Source of the DNA: Tubiluchus corallicola
Taxonomy: Eukaryota > Priapulida > Priapulimorpha > Priapulimorphida > Tubiluchidae
DNA: 64,000 nt
Assembly (NCBI GenBank): GCA_030141605.1
Contig: JAQGDQ010000249.1
Location: forward strand, 1 to 64,000
Reading direction: 5' to 3'
A model generated the notes under the pieces. That model was given only the letters and a program-made list of their open reading frames with translations, searched no databases and was not told the DNA's origin. The translations under genes were made by a program, and so were the position numbers. How positions within the stretch are numbered: the stretch's first letter is position 1; each line of letters begins with the position of its first letter. This document shows positions 10,754 to 21,435 of this stretch, piece by piece.

Positions 10754-13700
10754 TCAACTTCCTTTGAGTGCCATAACCGGTGAATATGTGAACTATGCCG
10801 TGTGGTGAAAGCTGTAGAACAATGCTCTGACATTCTTTTACTGTGTTATTCACTTAAAATAATTAAACATCGATGGTGTCGCGTTGTTGCTTAGTAACAG
10901 GCAACATCGATGGTGTTTCGTTGTTGCTTAGTAACAGGCAACATCGATGGTGTCGCGTTGTTGCTTAGTAACAGGCAGAAATTTCGAATATCTGTTGGTA
11001 ACCTTCGAGTTTGTCGCCGTTCAAGGTAAATTTATTAAAGTGTCACAGTCCTGAACATCTACAAATAAGTTCGTGAGAGGGAGCCACGCACCTGCTTCGT
11101 TTTGTACTGTAAACTTCTATAGCACGATCCATGTCTATGAGTGAAAAGTTACTCAAGTTATCATACTGTTTATTGCGCCATATACATCACGCCACCGTTT
11201 AATAACCTACACGGTTACATGTTACGTGCGTGTTAAAAAGGCCAAAGGCAACTCGATGGCTTGTGATGAGAAAAGAAGAAGAAAAAAAAGAAAGATAAGT
11301 TTCTTTGATTCGCAAGTTGTTGTGAGCGCTGAGCAGATTGCGAACATCAAAAAGCAAGATTAGTAAAAATTGAATTTGATTCTTAATTACGTCGGCTAAC
11401 CGAATAATCAGCCTGCGAAATACGAACATCAACGATGTAGAAAGAAATGATGTACAACGTTTTGCATCATATTTCTTACATCATTGGTGTTCGCAAGAAT
11501 CTGCTCTTATTAGCTTGAATTTTTATTATCAGGAAAGAGTTGTCGGTGCGCCCAGCATTGACGAGAAGTGATCGTGCGTGAACATAAATAAAAAAGAGTT
11601 ATATTTCAACAATTTATTTGTCTGATACCAGCACAATTCTTCGCGAAAGTTTGCCTAAACGAGCTTTGTAAACGGTTTTTACATTTTGTTCAGTGACACG
11701 ACATGACTGGTAGAAGAAACGCGCGTAAATTGTACCCTAGCGGCGAAATATTGTACTTCGTTGACAAAATCTACAGTACATATTGCAGGAATCGTCTGTG
11801 CCGCTTGTAAAAAGACGAACACCCTATGGACGTTGGCTGGTCTACTCTTGAATCTGTGAATTGCAACGACCAGTTGGGCTAAGTTTTACCATCAAAGCCC
11901 TTGGTGGTTTCTTGAAAAAATACTGTGTTATTAATATATCACCTCAACTCTTTTTCTCATGTAAAAATCATAAAAATAATAGCAGTGTAATGTACCAGCG
12001 ATTTTTTAAGTGGGAAAGAAAAAGGCATAATTATACTAAATTTATGACTCTATTTACACATAATAAGTAGCTAATATATTGTATTAACATTTCTTAATTA
12101 TTATACATGTAATTAACTAAGAATACGGAAGTTATAGGTCTCTAGAATGGGCAGCAGTTATGTATAGGCTGTATGTGCATTATTAAAATTTATATTTCAT
12201 GTCTATAATGTAAATTGTGTAAGATAATCGTTTATTATTATACACAAGGTTAAGGTATGCCTAAGAGCAATGATGAAACCAGGCATATGCATGATTTTCA
12301 GTGTACGTTACGATTTCGATTCGTGTTGATCTGAACATACATTAATCGTAAATTTGAGTAGGTCACGTAGGATTTGTACTCAAAATTCAAGACAAAATTA
12401 ATTCACATCTGGTGGACTAGGTCTGCCACTAATGCTCTTGCATGTTGTTAAATTGTACATGTGTTTTAAAGAACAAACCAAACATTGTAGAAATGCTCAA
12501 TAAAATGAATTAACTGGAATTCCCTTTTTTGTTGCTTTGACCTCTTTTTACATTATACAAAACTTGCATTTTGTTCTATGGTCCATAACAAAAAACTAGA
12601 ATTTTCTCTAAATAACATGTAGGACAACAATATTTCAGTAATGCTTTTAATGTAATGCTTCAGTAATGGTAAAGTCTCAGCATTAATTGCACAGTGCATA
12701 GATATGATAATATCATTGATGCGAAATCAAAGCACAATCATCACAAAATAATTTGACTTGAGACTTCCCAAACATTGTTCAGCCAACAATCAATGAAATC
12801 TTCTCAAACACATTTAATCATACTGTAGTGACGCTCTTGTTTGGCAACCGCATATACATTACATGTTTAATCTTAATAAATTATTTGGTTGTTAAGTGAC
12901 GTTACTGTTTAGTGATGTTCTTGCTTTTACCTGAACACAAGATTTCTTTTTATTGATTATTATTTAGTTAAAGTATCCAATACGATCATTACAGCATGCA
13001 CTTAAATGAATTTAATAACAAATGTATTATTATGTGCACAAGATGCCAAGCTGCATATGACCTGTGGGGTACTCAAGAATTAATTATTCGTTTCAACTCC
13101 TTGTTCAATTCTCTCTTAAGATTTTTTAAAATTTGTTGCTTAAAATTTTTGGTTATTGTCTGGACACCGTGTGCAGTGGACACTTTAATGGATTTATCAG
13201 TCAGTCAGCTACCATAATGCGGCACTGTGGATGTCGTGTAGGATGCACTACGCCGCGCGCGCTTTTGGCGGTGCGCTTTATGGATAAGTATTTAAAGTGA
13301 ATAGAGTGAGTCAGAATCTCAGAAATATTTCTGTCATGATTTTCTTAGTGCAAACATACATTTCGTTCGTTAGAAAACTATAAACGATTTTTGTTCACGT
13401 CTTGTATTTTTACACCAGTCACAAATAGTTTAAGTAGTAGATAGTGTAATGACTGAATTTGTCTTGGACTTTAAAGCTGCAAACCTGTTTTATGTGTTAA
13501 CGTGAAAAGTCAGAACAAGATTAATGGAAAGAACAATTTCTGTGCGAGCGAATGATCATGTAAATATTTCATCTGATAATTTGCAATTCAACTTGGTTTT
13601 TTAATTAATGCATGAATTGCACTTGTCTCAGTTATTTGAGGGTACAGGTTTATATATTGATAGCATATTTATGCGCGTACACTAAAAACCATCAACTTTA

Positions 13701-14171
13701 TGAGTTTTCCTGTATCTAAATTGAATGAGTGAACGCAGAACTGTCTTACAACATTACTTGTTAACAGGCCTCCTTTTGATTTGAATAGGCATTCAGTTTT
13801 TCAATTGCTGGTCATCAGTTAGAAGTTATATTTTGCACAGGAACTCACTTGATAAGCTAGGCACCTATCTAGAAATTTTCTTTTATATAGCACATACTTA
13901 TAACCGATTTTTTATTAGTTGCAAACTGAAACTATTTTTAGGTTTATTGCATGTTTCGTTTTTTCTGGCCTTCTGGTAATAAGCTAAGTTCTGGTGGGCA
14001 GCTGTATCACTGAGTATGGCTTCCTGCTTGCTAGGTGCCATATTCTACAAAAAAAAACGTGGGCGAAGATATTTTTGCAATTAGTGTTCAATATTAGTAT
14101 TATGTTTGTTATGTGAATTGATAAATGTGTGCTTGCACAGTAAAATCGTTCATAAATTGGCAATTAATTTT
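10754..14171 (+). other. 3' untranslated region and unique AT-rich sequence
   Basis: No coding-like segment is seen. Possible poly(A) signals for the upstream gene are AATAAA at 11587-11592 and at 12499-12504; the second is followed by a T-rich stretch within 40 bp. A small 37-bp triplication lies at 10868-10978. A short copy of the ACGATTTTGC...GCAAGCACACA block lies at 14122-14160, just outside the right inverted arm. ORFs here are short and unsupported. Confidence 0.5.
10868..10978. repeat. 37-bp tandem triplication
   Basis: Three copies of a 37-bp unit beginning CATCGATGGTG and ending GTAACAGGCAA, nearly identical to each other. It lies in the probable 3' UTR. Confidence 0.95.
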
Positions 14172-14624
14172 TACACTCTCCTGAGCTCGGCCTGTACAAA
14201 AACAACAGAAATAATTAGTATTAATATCCATTCTCATTTATTTATTTGTGTGCTTGCATAGCAAAACCGTCCATAAGTCGGCAATTAAGCTGTTCTAGTT
14301 ATTCACATGTCCTGAATCTCCATTTCATGAGGATCATTTTGATACCAAGTTCATTGCTCTGTGTTATTTCTAAGCTGAGAAAATCCACGTTGAAGTTGAG
14401 GTGCAGGCTGCACACTGAAAAACATAATCTTGAGAAAGTAATTGTTAAACTCAGCCATTGTTTTTCTTCAAAACACTTAGCAACCGTACAAATGATGGTT
14501 GCTTCGGACGTTGCAAGAACACATTGATGTTATATTTAAATCCAGTAGGTGGCTCTTCCTGATGAAGTTCTGGGCTTGGCAATAGAAAAAACCCGAACCA
14601 AAATGACAGCTTTCACGAGCTACT
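14172..14624 (-). repeat. Right arm of inverted duplication, with a decayed copy of the exon start
   Basis: The reverse complement of 9897-10362. It carries a mirrored splice acceptor and the first 20 coding bases of the receptor's terminal exon (CTCCTGAGCTCGGCCTGTAC) but no further exon. Another short copy of the TTATGGACGGTTTTG...GCAAGCACACA block lies at about 14820-14852, so this part belongs to a repeated family. Confidence 0.85.
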
Positions 14625-15191
14625 AACGGAGTTTGAAAATACAATTTTTTTACAATTACATTATTTGTTCTAGACAGAAAAGTGAGTATGGGTTATAAAA
14701 ATAGATTTTTAGTATTTGTTAAACATTTTCTTGATAATTTGGTACTAGAATATCAAAGTCCAATATATTTAGCATTTGTTTAAAATTATAAAAAATAAAA
14801 AATTGACATTTGACCAAATTTATGGACGGTTTTGGATTGCAAGCACACATATAGTAAATCCTCTATGCACATGCATCGCGCATCACTGAAGGAGCTTCCT
14901 ACATACCGGTAAAAATATGAGTAAAAGTACAGGTCTAGATACACCTTCGGTCTGACTCAACTTCGGCTATAAGGGACGGTTTATTTCCGGTCCCGAGGTG
15001 CCCCTCATATCCGAGGTTGACTGTATGTCCAAATTTGTCTAAGCATGTTTGAAGCTGCCGACTGTAGTGCCATTGGTAACATCTTATAATACGTAATTCA
15101 TTGTCAACTTCGGCATAATTACGTCATCACATTGTAACTGTTATACATCAAATCAATTGTAATTACAATAATTGTAAAACAACTATCTATC

Positions 15192-15223
<32 letters not shown>

Positions 15224-16045
15224 GAGAAATATAATTATATATTTATTTCTATATATATAATTTTTATTCAATCACAATCACATCAAATAAACAAACAGCT
15301 CAACAAGCAAAATAACATTAATTAACAAGATTAATAAGCAATGTGAATATATACAATTAAGCGTCAGTAACATATGTTAGTATGGCGTACAACTCATTCC
15401 TGTCAAAAAAATCAAAACAATTACATTCTAGAGCCCATGTAACTTCTTTGATGAAATTTACAGTCCGTAATTGTTCGTCGCTAGCAATTCCTCAATTAGC
15501 ATTAGCATTAGCCCTATGTTAACATAGTGACTAACTGCATAATAGTTTATCTACTGGAGATATGTGCTGCATGGTGGTCAAGAAGCAAAGCTTGTAAGAC
15601 CACCATGAAAAGTGGAGAAAAAACTACTTAAACTGCTTAATTAACAAGAGAAAGAATCATAGAAAAACAGGGAATAGTTAAGATAAAATAATACACAAGG
15701 ATAGAGGAAAAGAGAAGAGAAGAGAGGGGGGGAGAGGAGAGAAGAAAAAGGAGTTCAGCAGAGACGTGATGCAAAAGTATGAAAATATACACTATATAGA
15801 AAATGATCATTAGACACCGATGGGCATGAAAATTAATGTTGTCAGTTTAATTTAGGAAACATTATTAATTTTTTGAATTATAACATTTACTATATAATTA
15901 AGTAATGCAAAATAAAGAAAATACATGTACTATGAATTATTGGATCAACAGAATCGGGTCAGTCTTGCATTTAAACTAAAATTAGCATTTTAATCTTGAA
16001 TGAAAAAAACGGGTCAAATTTGTTACGTAATAATAAAACACTTTG
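14625..16045. other. AT-rich intergenic sequence with TE relics and a microsatellite
   Basis: No gene is recognised. At 14930-15025 there is a segment with CTCATATCCGAGGTTGACTG that resembles the end of a pogo/Tigger-type element (inference). At 15182-15225 there is an (ATCT)n then (TA)n microsatellite. At 15700-15750 there is a purine-rich GAGA/GGGG stretch. Confidence 0.5.
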
Positions 16046-16487
16046 GGTTAACGGCAGGGGTGTGCAAACTGCGGCCCGCGGGCCACTTGCGGCCCACCGA
16101 GAGATCTTGTGCGGCCCGCGAAGAGGTTTGTCAACATAATCAAAGTGCGGTCCACGCGATCCAGCTGAAGTCTGCACCACTATCGCAAAGATAGTGCGGG
16201 TAATTTTTCCTTCTAGATTGGATGGCATTAACCCTTACAAGACCGTTGTCACTTAATGTCGCTGTCGGACATGATGAAATATATGGTTTTTAATATAAAT
16301 TTTAATAACTTCTAAAATAGTTTCTTGAGTGCAGTAGTGATGATGTGTGCAAATCGGATGCAAAAAAATCGTTATTAGGTCCTACTGTACTTGGCTCCTT
16401 GATCAAACTGCCAGTGGCCCGCAGGAATTGTGGGAAAGTTTAATGTGGCCCGGCTAGTCAGATAATTTGCACACCCCTGGGTTAACG
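16046..16487. mobile_element. Non-autonomous hAT element (MITE), with target duplication
   Basis: The element (about 16055-16479) starts CAGGGGTGTGCAAACTGCGG and ends with ATTTGCACACCCCTG, an inverted match. It is flanked by GGTTAACG at 16046-16053 and at 16480-16487, a perfect 8-bp target duplication, with one extra G before the left end. Subterminal GCGGCCCGCGGGCC / GTGGCCCG motifs are typical of this widespread hAT type. About 425 bp with no transposase coding. The terminal sequence and the 8-bp duplication make the hAT call secure. Confidence 0.9.
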
Positions 16488-17698
16488 ATACAGTGAGTCG
16501 ACAAAGATTAGTGTAGTGTTATTGAACATCTTAAGATGTAGCGTTATTAAACATCTTAACAAGTTAAAGAAAATTGTTCTCTTTTTTCTTATTTCCAAGT
16601 TTTTCTAGTTTGGCAGCTTTAATTTTTTTCCAGTGTAAGAATCTTAGTAGCTTAATAACAAGTAGAGTGCACAACTGGGGCTAAACTGTGAATCCAAAAA
16701 AATTATTCGGTGCAATTAATGGTTTTTATTGTCCAAAATGACATTCTAGTCGTCGCTGTAAAAAATAATCATCATTACATCATGACAGACTTGTTCACTG
16801 ACTGACTTCATATCATTTACGACTGGATTTTGTTTTATCTGAAGTAAGTAAAATAATTTGTGCTGTCAATTTGAAATGGATACAAAACACCAGTTTAACA
16901 TGTTGACCAAAAGTTTTTTTATTCTGAAATACAATTATTAACATTTAGTTTAACTTGCATTGAATAGAAGAAAATTAGTTGCATGATTAAATGTATTGCT
17001 ATAACTAAGTACTGATATAAAAATTATGTAAACTATATTGATATTAATTAACAATAACTTACGTTGTTAGAGCCTTTAACAGTTACAAAGACAGGAATGA
17101 GAACTCCAAGTTGCCTTAAGAACAGCGACGTCACAACAATAAATTCGTAAGAAATTCACAGTCATAATGCTCATCACAATCACAAAACTAGAGCAATGGC
17201 GGAGAGAACCAAAAGACGGGTAAAATGTCATACAACTACTACAGCTATAGCTCACGAAAGGCCAAAATGCTAATGTATTGAAGGGTACTAGGTGGTTCAA
17301 TTGTAAAAGAGTGACTACTGTAAAAAGCTAAAAGCCTACTAAATAAACAAACAGGTGGCAGCACCGTGGCAGCAATTGAAAACTAAATTAAAACCAAAAA
17401 GGGCCTATGCACCCACTGCGCAAGTATCAAAAATTACATGTCTGACCAAGTTAATAAAATAATAATAACGATGTGATGGAATTAAACTTTCATCTCTGAT
17501 AAATAGCTAGTAATTTTAGCATTTACTATAATCCTAAAACTGTTTATTGACAAATATGTTTAGCACTTATCATCAATGGCTTCGTCTAGTTTTTATGAAG
17601 CCTGCAAACGTTAAGTCAGGTTTATTGTGAGGTTAGTACTGTGATATGTATCGTATCGTGACTTAGGTGTATCTTTACAGCCCTAGTATGGGGCCATT
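16488..17698. other. AT-rich intergenic sequence
   Basis: No gene, RNA or clear repeat is seen. Short open frames (for example 17076-17300 minus) have no recognisable domain and no coding-like composition. Confidence 0.5.
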
Positions 17699-18274
17699 TA
17701 AAGGAAAACCGGACGATTGTGTAAACATTAGTTCAGAATATAGAATTAGAGTAAAACATTAGGAAAAGATGGTCTAAAATATTGAAAACTACAATAGCTT
17801 TTTTTTAAATCAAAGCTCAGATTAAATAATAATTACCTTGGATAGTTATAAACTTTTAAAGCTATGTGCGGCTCAGTGTATCTACTAAGAATGGCAATGG
17901 CGCCCTTTTGTCGCATTTGCCTGGCCAACAAATAGGCGAGGTACCACGATGAGCATGATCATGAACTGTAGTGTTCGGTGGTGACATCAGTGTGATGTAG
18001 AACTCATTTTTTTGACATCACATCAGCATCTTATTTTAATTCAGCAATCTTCGCTTACGCAAGCATGCTTGACGCGCAAGGAAGATGCCTACCATTGCAC
18101 ATGCTGCGGTTAGTTTGTGACGTAGGCGATAGTTGTGTACGGTTGTGCCACTAATTAATTTTGCAAGGTAATTATTCAAATACTAGAAACAATTGCTAAC
18201 TTTTGTACCCAAGAAAATGTGCATTTTGGACAGTAAATTAAAATGAGTCTAAACAATCGCCCGGTTTTCCTTTA
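17699..18274. mobile_element. Candidate MITE with about 26-bp inverted ends
   Basis: The left end TAAAGGAAAACCGGACGATTGT and the right end, which reads ACAATCGCCCGGTTTTCCTTTA, are inverted copies with one mismatch. The span is about 575 bp. TA at both borders would fit a Tc1/mariner-type TA duplication, but a longer duplication is not evident. There is no transposase. It lies 0.7 kb upstream of the kinesin gene and may affect its promoter. Confidence 0.55.
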
Positions 18275-18860
18275 GTCAATTACGTTAACACAGCAAAACA
18301 CGACAGTTCCTTTCTAAGGTGTTTACTGAAGTCTTTATTTTCTAAAGAAGGAGAAAAAACAAAAGAATACATAAAATTTGCAGTAATGTAATTTGAACAA
18401 AAAATACAGAAATTTGAACAAAAAAATTACACAGAAAATTACTATCTAATTAATAAACTAGGATTTACAAAAATCACTTACTTCATTCAGCTAGAGAGAG
18501 CACACTGTTTATGGTTTATGAAGCATGACATTGAATTTCTCACATAAAAATTGCATTATCCACATTACAAGTAAGTCTCTGCAATAACCAGTCAACTCTG
18601 GCAGCAATTGCCCACGTGTCCCCTTTACTTTTTGGCTCCCTCATGTGGGAAAAATAAAAAACGATTTATATAGGTAATTGGGTAATTTGCCCTTAACAAC
18701 CTGTGTTTGGTTTACTAGCCTCATTCTTTTAGCTGCTTCATTTATGTTAAGTATGTTTCATGTTGTTTGTTTTTCAGTTGTGTCATGGAATCATGGCTTG
18801 ATGAACGCAGCTTGCTGTGACCATAATGTAACGCGGAGCATCGTAAACCATTAACTCCCG
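18275..18860 (+). other. Upstream region of the kinesin gene
   Basis: AT-rich. It includes a second possible acceptor, GTTTGTTTTTCAG, ending at 18777. No TATA box can be assigned with confidence. Confidence 0.35.
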
Positions 18861-18878
18861 TCTCTTTATTGTCTGCAG
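18861..18878 (+). promoter_or_regulatory. Likely 3' splice site in the kinesin 5' UTR
   Basis: A pyrimidine-rich TCTCTTTATTGTCTGCAG sits 74 bp before the chosen ATG. It implies an untranslated first exon and intron upstream of an otherwise single-exon coding region. This argues against the gene being a simple retrocopy. Confidence 0.5.
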
Positions 18879-18952
18879 TAAATTGATCTGTGAACATTTA
18901 CTGCCGTTTAGTGCACCATGCTCGTGGTGAGTCAGCAGCCTCGTTAACTAAC

Positions 18953-21175
18953 ATGTCGAAGACGAAGCACGACGAGTGCGTGAAGGTGGTGGTGCGATGC
19001 CGGCCCATGAACGAGAAGGAGGTCGCCGGCAACTACGAACAAGTCGTCAAGATCGACACGACGCTGGGAAGCATCGAGCTCAAGAATGCGAAATCTCAGC
19101 CGGGAGAGCCGTACAAAACGTTTACGTTCGACAGCGTCTACGACTGCAACAGCAAGCAGGCCGATTTGTACGACGAAACGTTCAGAGCGCTGGTGCAGAG
19201 CGTTCTCGAGGGTTTCAACGGCACCATATTCGCTTACGGTCAAACGGGAACCGGCAAAACGTACACGATGGAGGGACTCCGAAACGATCCCGAACTCAGG
19301 GGAGTCATCCCGAATTCGTTCGATCACATATTTACGCACATTTCTAGGTCGCACGACCAGCAGTACCTCGTTCGGGCTTCTTATCTCGAAATCTACCAGG
19401 AAGAAATCAGAGATTTGTTGCACAAGGATCAAACCAAAAGGCTGGAGCTAAAGGAGAGACCGGACACGGGCATTTACGTGAAAGATCTGTCTTCATTTGT
19501 TTGTAAAAGTATGAAAGAGATAGAACACGTGATGACAGTGGGTAATCAAAATCGAAGCGTGGGCGCAACGGACATGAACGAGCACAGTTCGCGCTCTCAC
19601 GCCATATTCATAATCACCATCGAATGTAGCGAAATCGGCCCTGACGGCGAGAATCACATACGCGTCGGTAAACTGAATCTAGTCGATCTAGCCGGTAGCG
19701 AAAGACAGTCGAAAACCGGCGCCCAGGGCGAACGCTTCAAGGAAGCCACTAAGATCAACCTCTCGCTGTCCGCGCTTGGAAATGTGATATCTGCACTAGT
19801 CGACGGAAAGAGTACTCACATTCCGTACAGAGATTCTAAACTCACTAGACTTTTACAGGATTCTCTAGGTGGTAACGCTAAGACCGTAATGGTGGCGAAC
19901 ATAGGACCAGCTAGTTACAATTATGACGAGACTCTCACCACTCTGAGGTACGCAAACCGCGCAAAGAACATAAAGAACAAACCAAAGATAAACGAAGATC
20001 CCAAGGATGCTCTCCTGAGGGAATTCCAGGAGGAGATAATGCGTCTGAAGAAAAACCTCGCCGAAAAGGGCGGTTCCGGGAAAAGGCGCAGAAGAGCAAA
20101 GGGCAACGGGAAGGAGGGCGAGTTCGAGGATAGCGAAGAAGTTATAGATGAAACAGATAACGAAGAAGATGTTCTCAAGGAACAACAGTCGAAGTTGGAG
20201 GAGGAAAAAACTGCAATAATGAATAATAAGAACTTGATCGCCGAAGAGAAAGAAAAGCTGCTTTTGGAAGCAAAGGCAAAGGAAGAAGAACTGACGAAGC
20301 AACAAGAACAACAACAGGCTTTGCAAGGAAAGATTAAAGCAATGGAAAGTAAACTTTTGTCCGGCGGGAAGAACATCATTGACCACACAAACGAACAGCA
20401 ACGTTCTCTGGAGCAGCGCCGCCTGGAAATAGCCGAACAGAAACAGCGCGAGCGAGAGATGATGCAACAGCTGGAGGAACAAGAAGCCGGTGCTCTGGAA
20501 GTAGTCGGCACTTACACGAATCTGCAACAGGAAGTCGAAATAAAGACGAAAAAGTTGAAGAAGCTGTTTGCGAAATTACAGGCTACGAAAACTGAGATTC
20601 AGGATATCCAGGAAGAGCACAGCCAGGAAAGACAGGAACTGGAGGAAACGCAAAATCAACTGACCAAAGAACTGAAGCTGAAATATCTGATAATAGAAAA
20701 CTTTATTCCACCGGTGGAGAAGAATAAGATCACCAATCGTTGTTGGTATGATGAAGAAGAGGATTCCTGGAAAGTGACCCCTCTGGCTAAAACAGGCCTG
20801 CAAGGTGCCAGACCTCCGTGTGCTAGTAGACCCGATTGTCGTCGACCAATGTCCGAATTTGCAAAGATGGCGGCGACGGTTGGCGGTAACCCCAGGTACA
20901 AAGGCGAGAACGTGCTGACGCTCCAACTTGACACGCCTCAACGAACGACAAGAGATTACGAGGGTCCCCAGGTAGCGCCGCGTGTCCAAGCGGCACTCGA
21001 TGCGGCGCTCAAAATAGAAGAGGACGATGAAGTCATCGATGCCCGGTTCAACTTCAACAAACAAGTTCCGAAAAACAGCGCAAAAAGCAGGACCAACAAG
21101 AGCCGTTCGTCGAAGTCCTCTCGATCTGACTCAGCGGTGGATTATCCCCAGTCCCGCGGACTTGTCCCAAAATAG
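18953..21175 (+). CDS. KIF3B: Kinesin-2 motor subunit KIF3B
   Basis: 740 residues, plus-end-directed microtubule motor of heterotrimeric kinesin-2, which drives anterograde intraflagellar transport in cilia and some axonal transport. The motor domain spans about residues 8-345, with the P-loop GQTGTGKT at 96-103, switch I NEHSSRSH at 209-216 and switch II DLAGSE at 245-250. Neck residues (RAKNIKNKP) lead to a charged linker (about 375-405) and a coiled coil to about 590. The tail ends [10 protein letters not shown], as in vertebrate KIF3B, which favours KIF3B over KIF3A; the fly counterpart is Klp68D. Length matches vertebrate KIF3B (about 747). The start chosen is MSKTK at 18953, with A at -3; the 21 codons upstream begin at a GTG and are probably untranslated. 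The whole CDS is one exon. The motor is intact with no missing key residue. An odd reading frame follows the stop (see 21166-21345). Confidence 0.97.
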   Translation: MSKTKHDECVKVVVRCRPMNEKEVAGNYEQVVKIDTTLGSIELKNAKSQPGEPYKTFTFDSVYDCNSKQADLYDETFRALVQSVLEGFNGTIFAYGQTGTGKTYTMEGLRNDPELRGVIPNSFDHIFTHISRSHDQQYLVRASYLEIYQEEIRDLLHKDQTKRLELKERPDTGIYVKDLSSFVCKSMKEIEHVMTVGNQNRSVGATDMNEHSSRSHAIFIITIECSEIGPDGENHIRVGKLNLVDLAGSERQSKTGAQGERFKEATKINLSLSALGNVISALVDGKSTHIPYRDSKLTRLLQDSLGGNAKTVMVANIGPASYNYDETLTTLRYANRAKNIKNKPKINEDPKDALLREFQEEIMRLKKNLAEKGGSGKRRRRAKGNGKEGEFEDSEEVIDETDNEEDVLKEQQSKLEEEKTAIMNNKNLIAEEKEKLLLEAKAKEEELTKQQEQQQALQGKIKAMESKLLSGGKNIIDHTNEQQRSLEQRRLEIAEQKQREREMMQQLEEQEAGALEVVGTYTNLQQEVEIKTKKLKKLFAKLQATKTEIQDIQEEHSQERQELEETQNQLTKELKLKYLIIENFIPPVEKNKITNRCWYDEEEDSWKVTPLAKTGLQGARPPCASRPDCRRPMSEFAKMAATVGGNPRYKGENVLTLQLDTPQRTTRDYEGPQVAPRVQAALDAALKIEEDDEVIDARFNFNKQVPKNSAKSRTNKSRSSKSSRSDSAVDYPQSRGLVPK

Positions 21176-21345
21176 ATGACCGCCCGAGAGTAGCCAGCAT
21201 CTGTATCACCTTCATCAAGTTCCTCAGCTATCTCTGCCTCTTTCTAAAGATTGTGGACGTCGTTCACGCTCTGACGGGAGCCATCAAATCGGTTACCGAC
21301 AACTTTGAATGGTGGCTAAAGGATCCAGAAGATCGCGGCTGTTAG
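21166..21345 (+). other. Coding-like -1 frame across the KIF3B stop, with a slippery-type heptamer
   Basis: The last KIF3B codons form C CCA AAA (21166-21172), directly before TAG 21173-21175. This fits the X XXY YYZ pattern of -1 frameshift sites. The -1 frame then stays open to TAG 21343-21345: after PKIDDRPRV come a hydrophobic ASICITFIKFLSYLCLFLK, then IVDVVHALTGAIKSV, and a terminal WWLKDPEDRGC. Third positions are C/G-rich, unlike the AT-rich DNA beyond, which suggests past or present coding. No ATG exists in this frame. Options: a frameshifted KIF3B isoform with a membrane-like tail, an exon of another transcript, a separate small ORF (an ATG starts at 21176 in another frame) with an assembly indel, or chance. 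Confidence 0.4.
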
Positions 21346-21435
21346 TGCTGCATCTAGATTCTCATCCTCATCTTTTATAATGCTTAGCTTTTCTGTATTA
21401 GTGCACGCATTTGCAATAGATCTGAGATGACTAGG

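Noticed and set aside
17880-18175. First exon of KIF3B with a donor at CAAG|GTAATT
   Set aside because: The segment lies inside an inverted-repeat element (17699-18274), so its GC-richer patch is better explained by the element. It cannot be excluded without transcripts.
18890-18952. Upstream extension of KIF3B by 21 codons
   Set aside because: It begins at GTG, not ATG, and the extra residues are not part of the KIF3B family. ATG at 18953 has good context and gives the expected MSK start.
19865-20527. Long antisense ORFs (up to 220 codons) opposite KIF3B
   Set aside because: They are shadows of the lysine/glutamate-rich coiled coil read in reverse, with no domains. The same applies to frames opposite the transposase.
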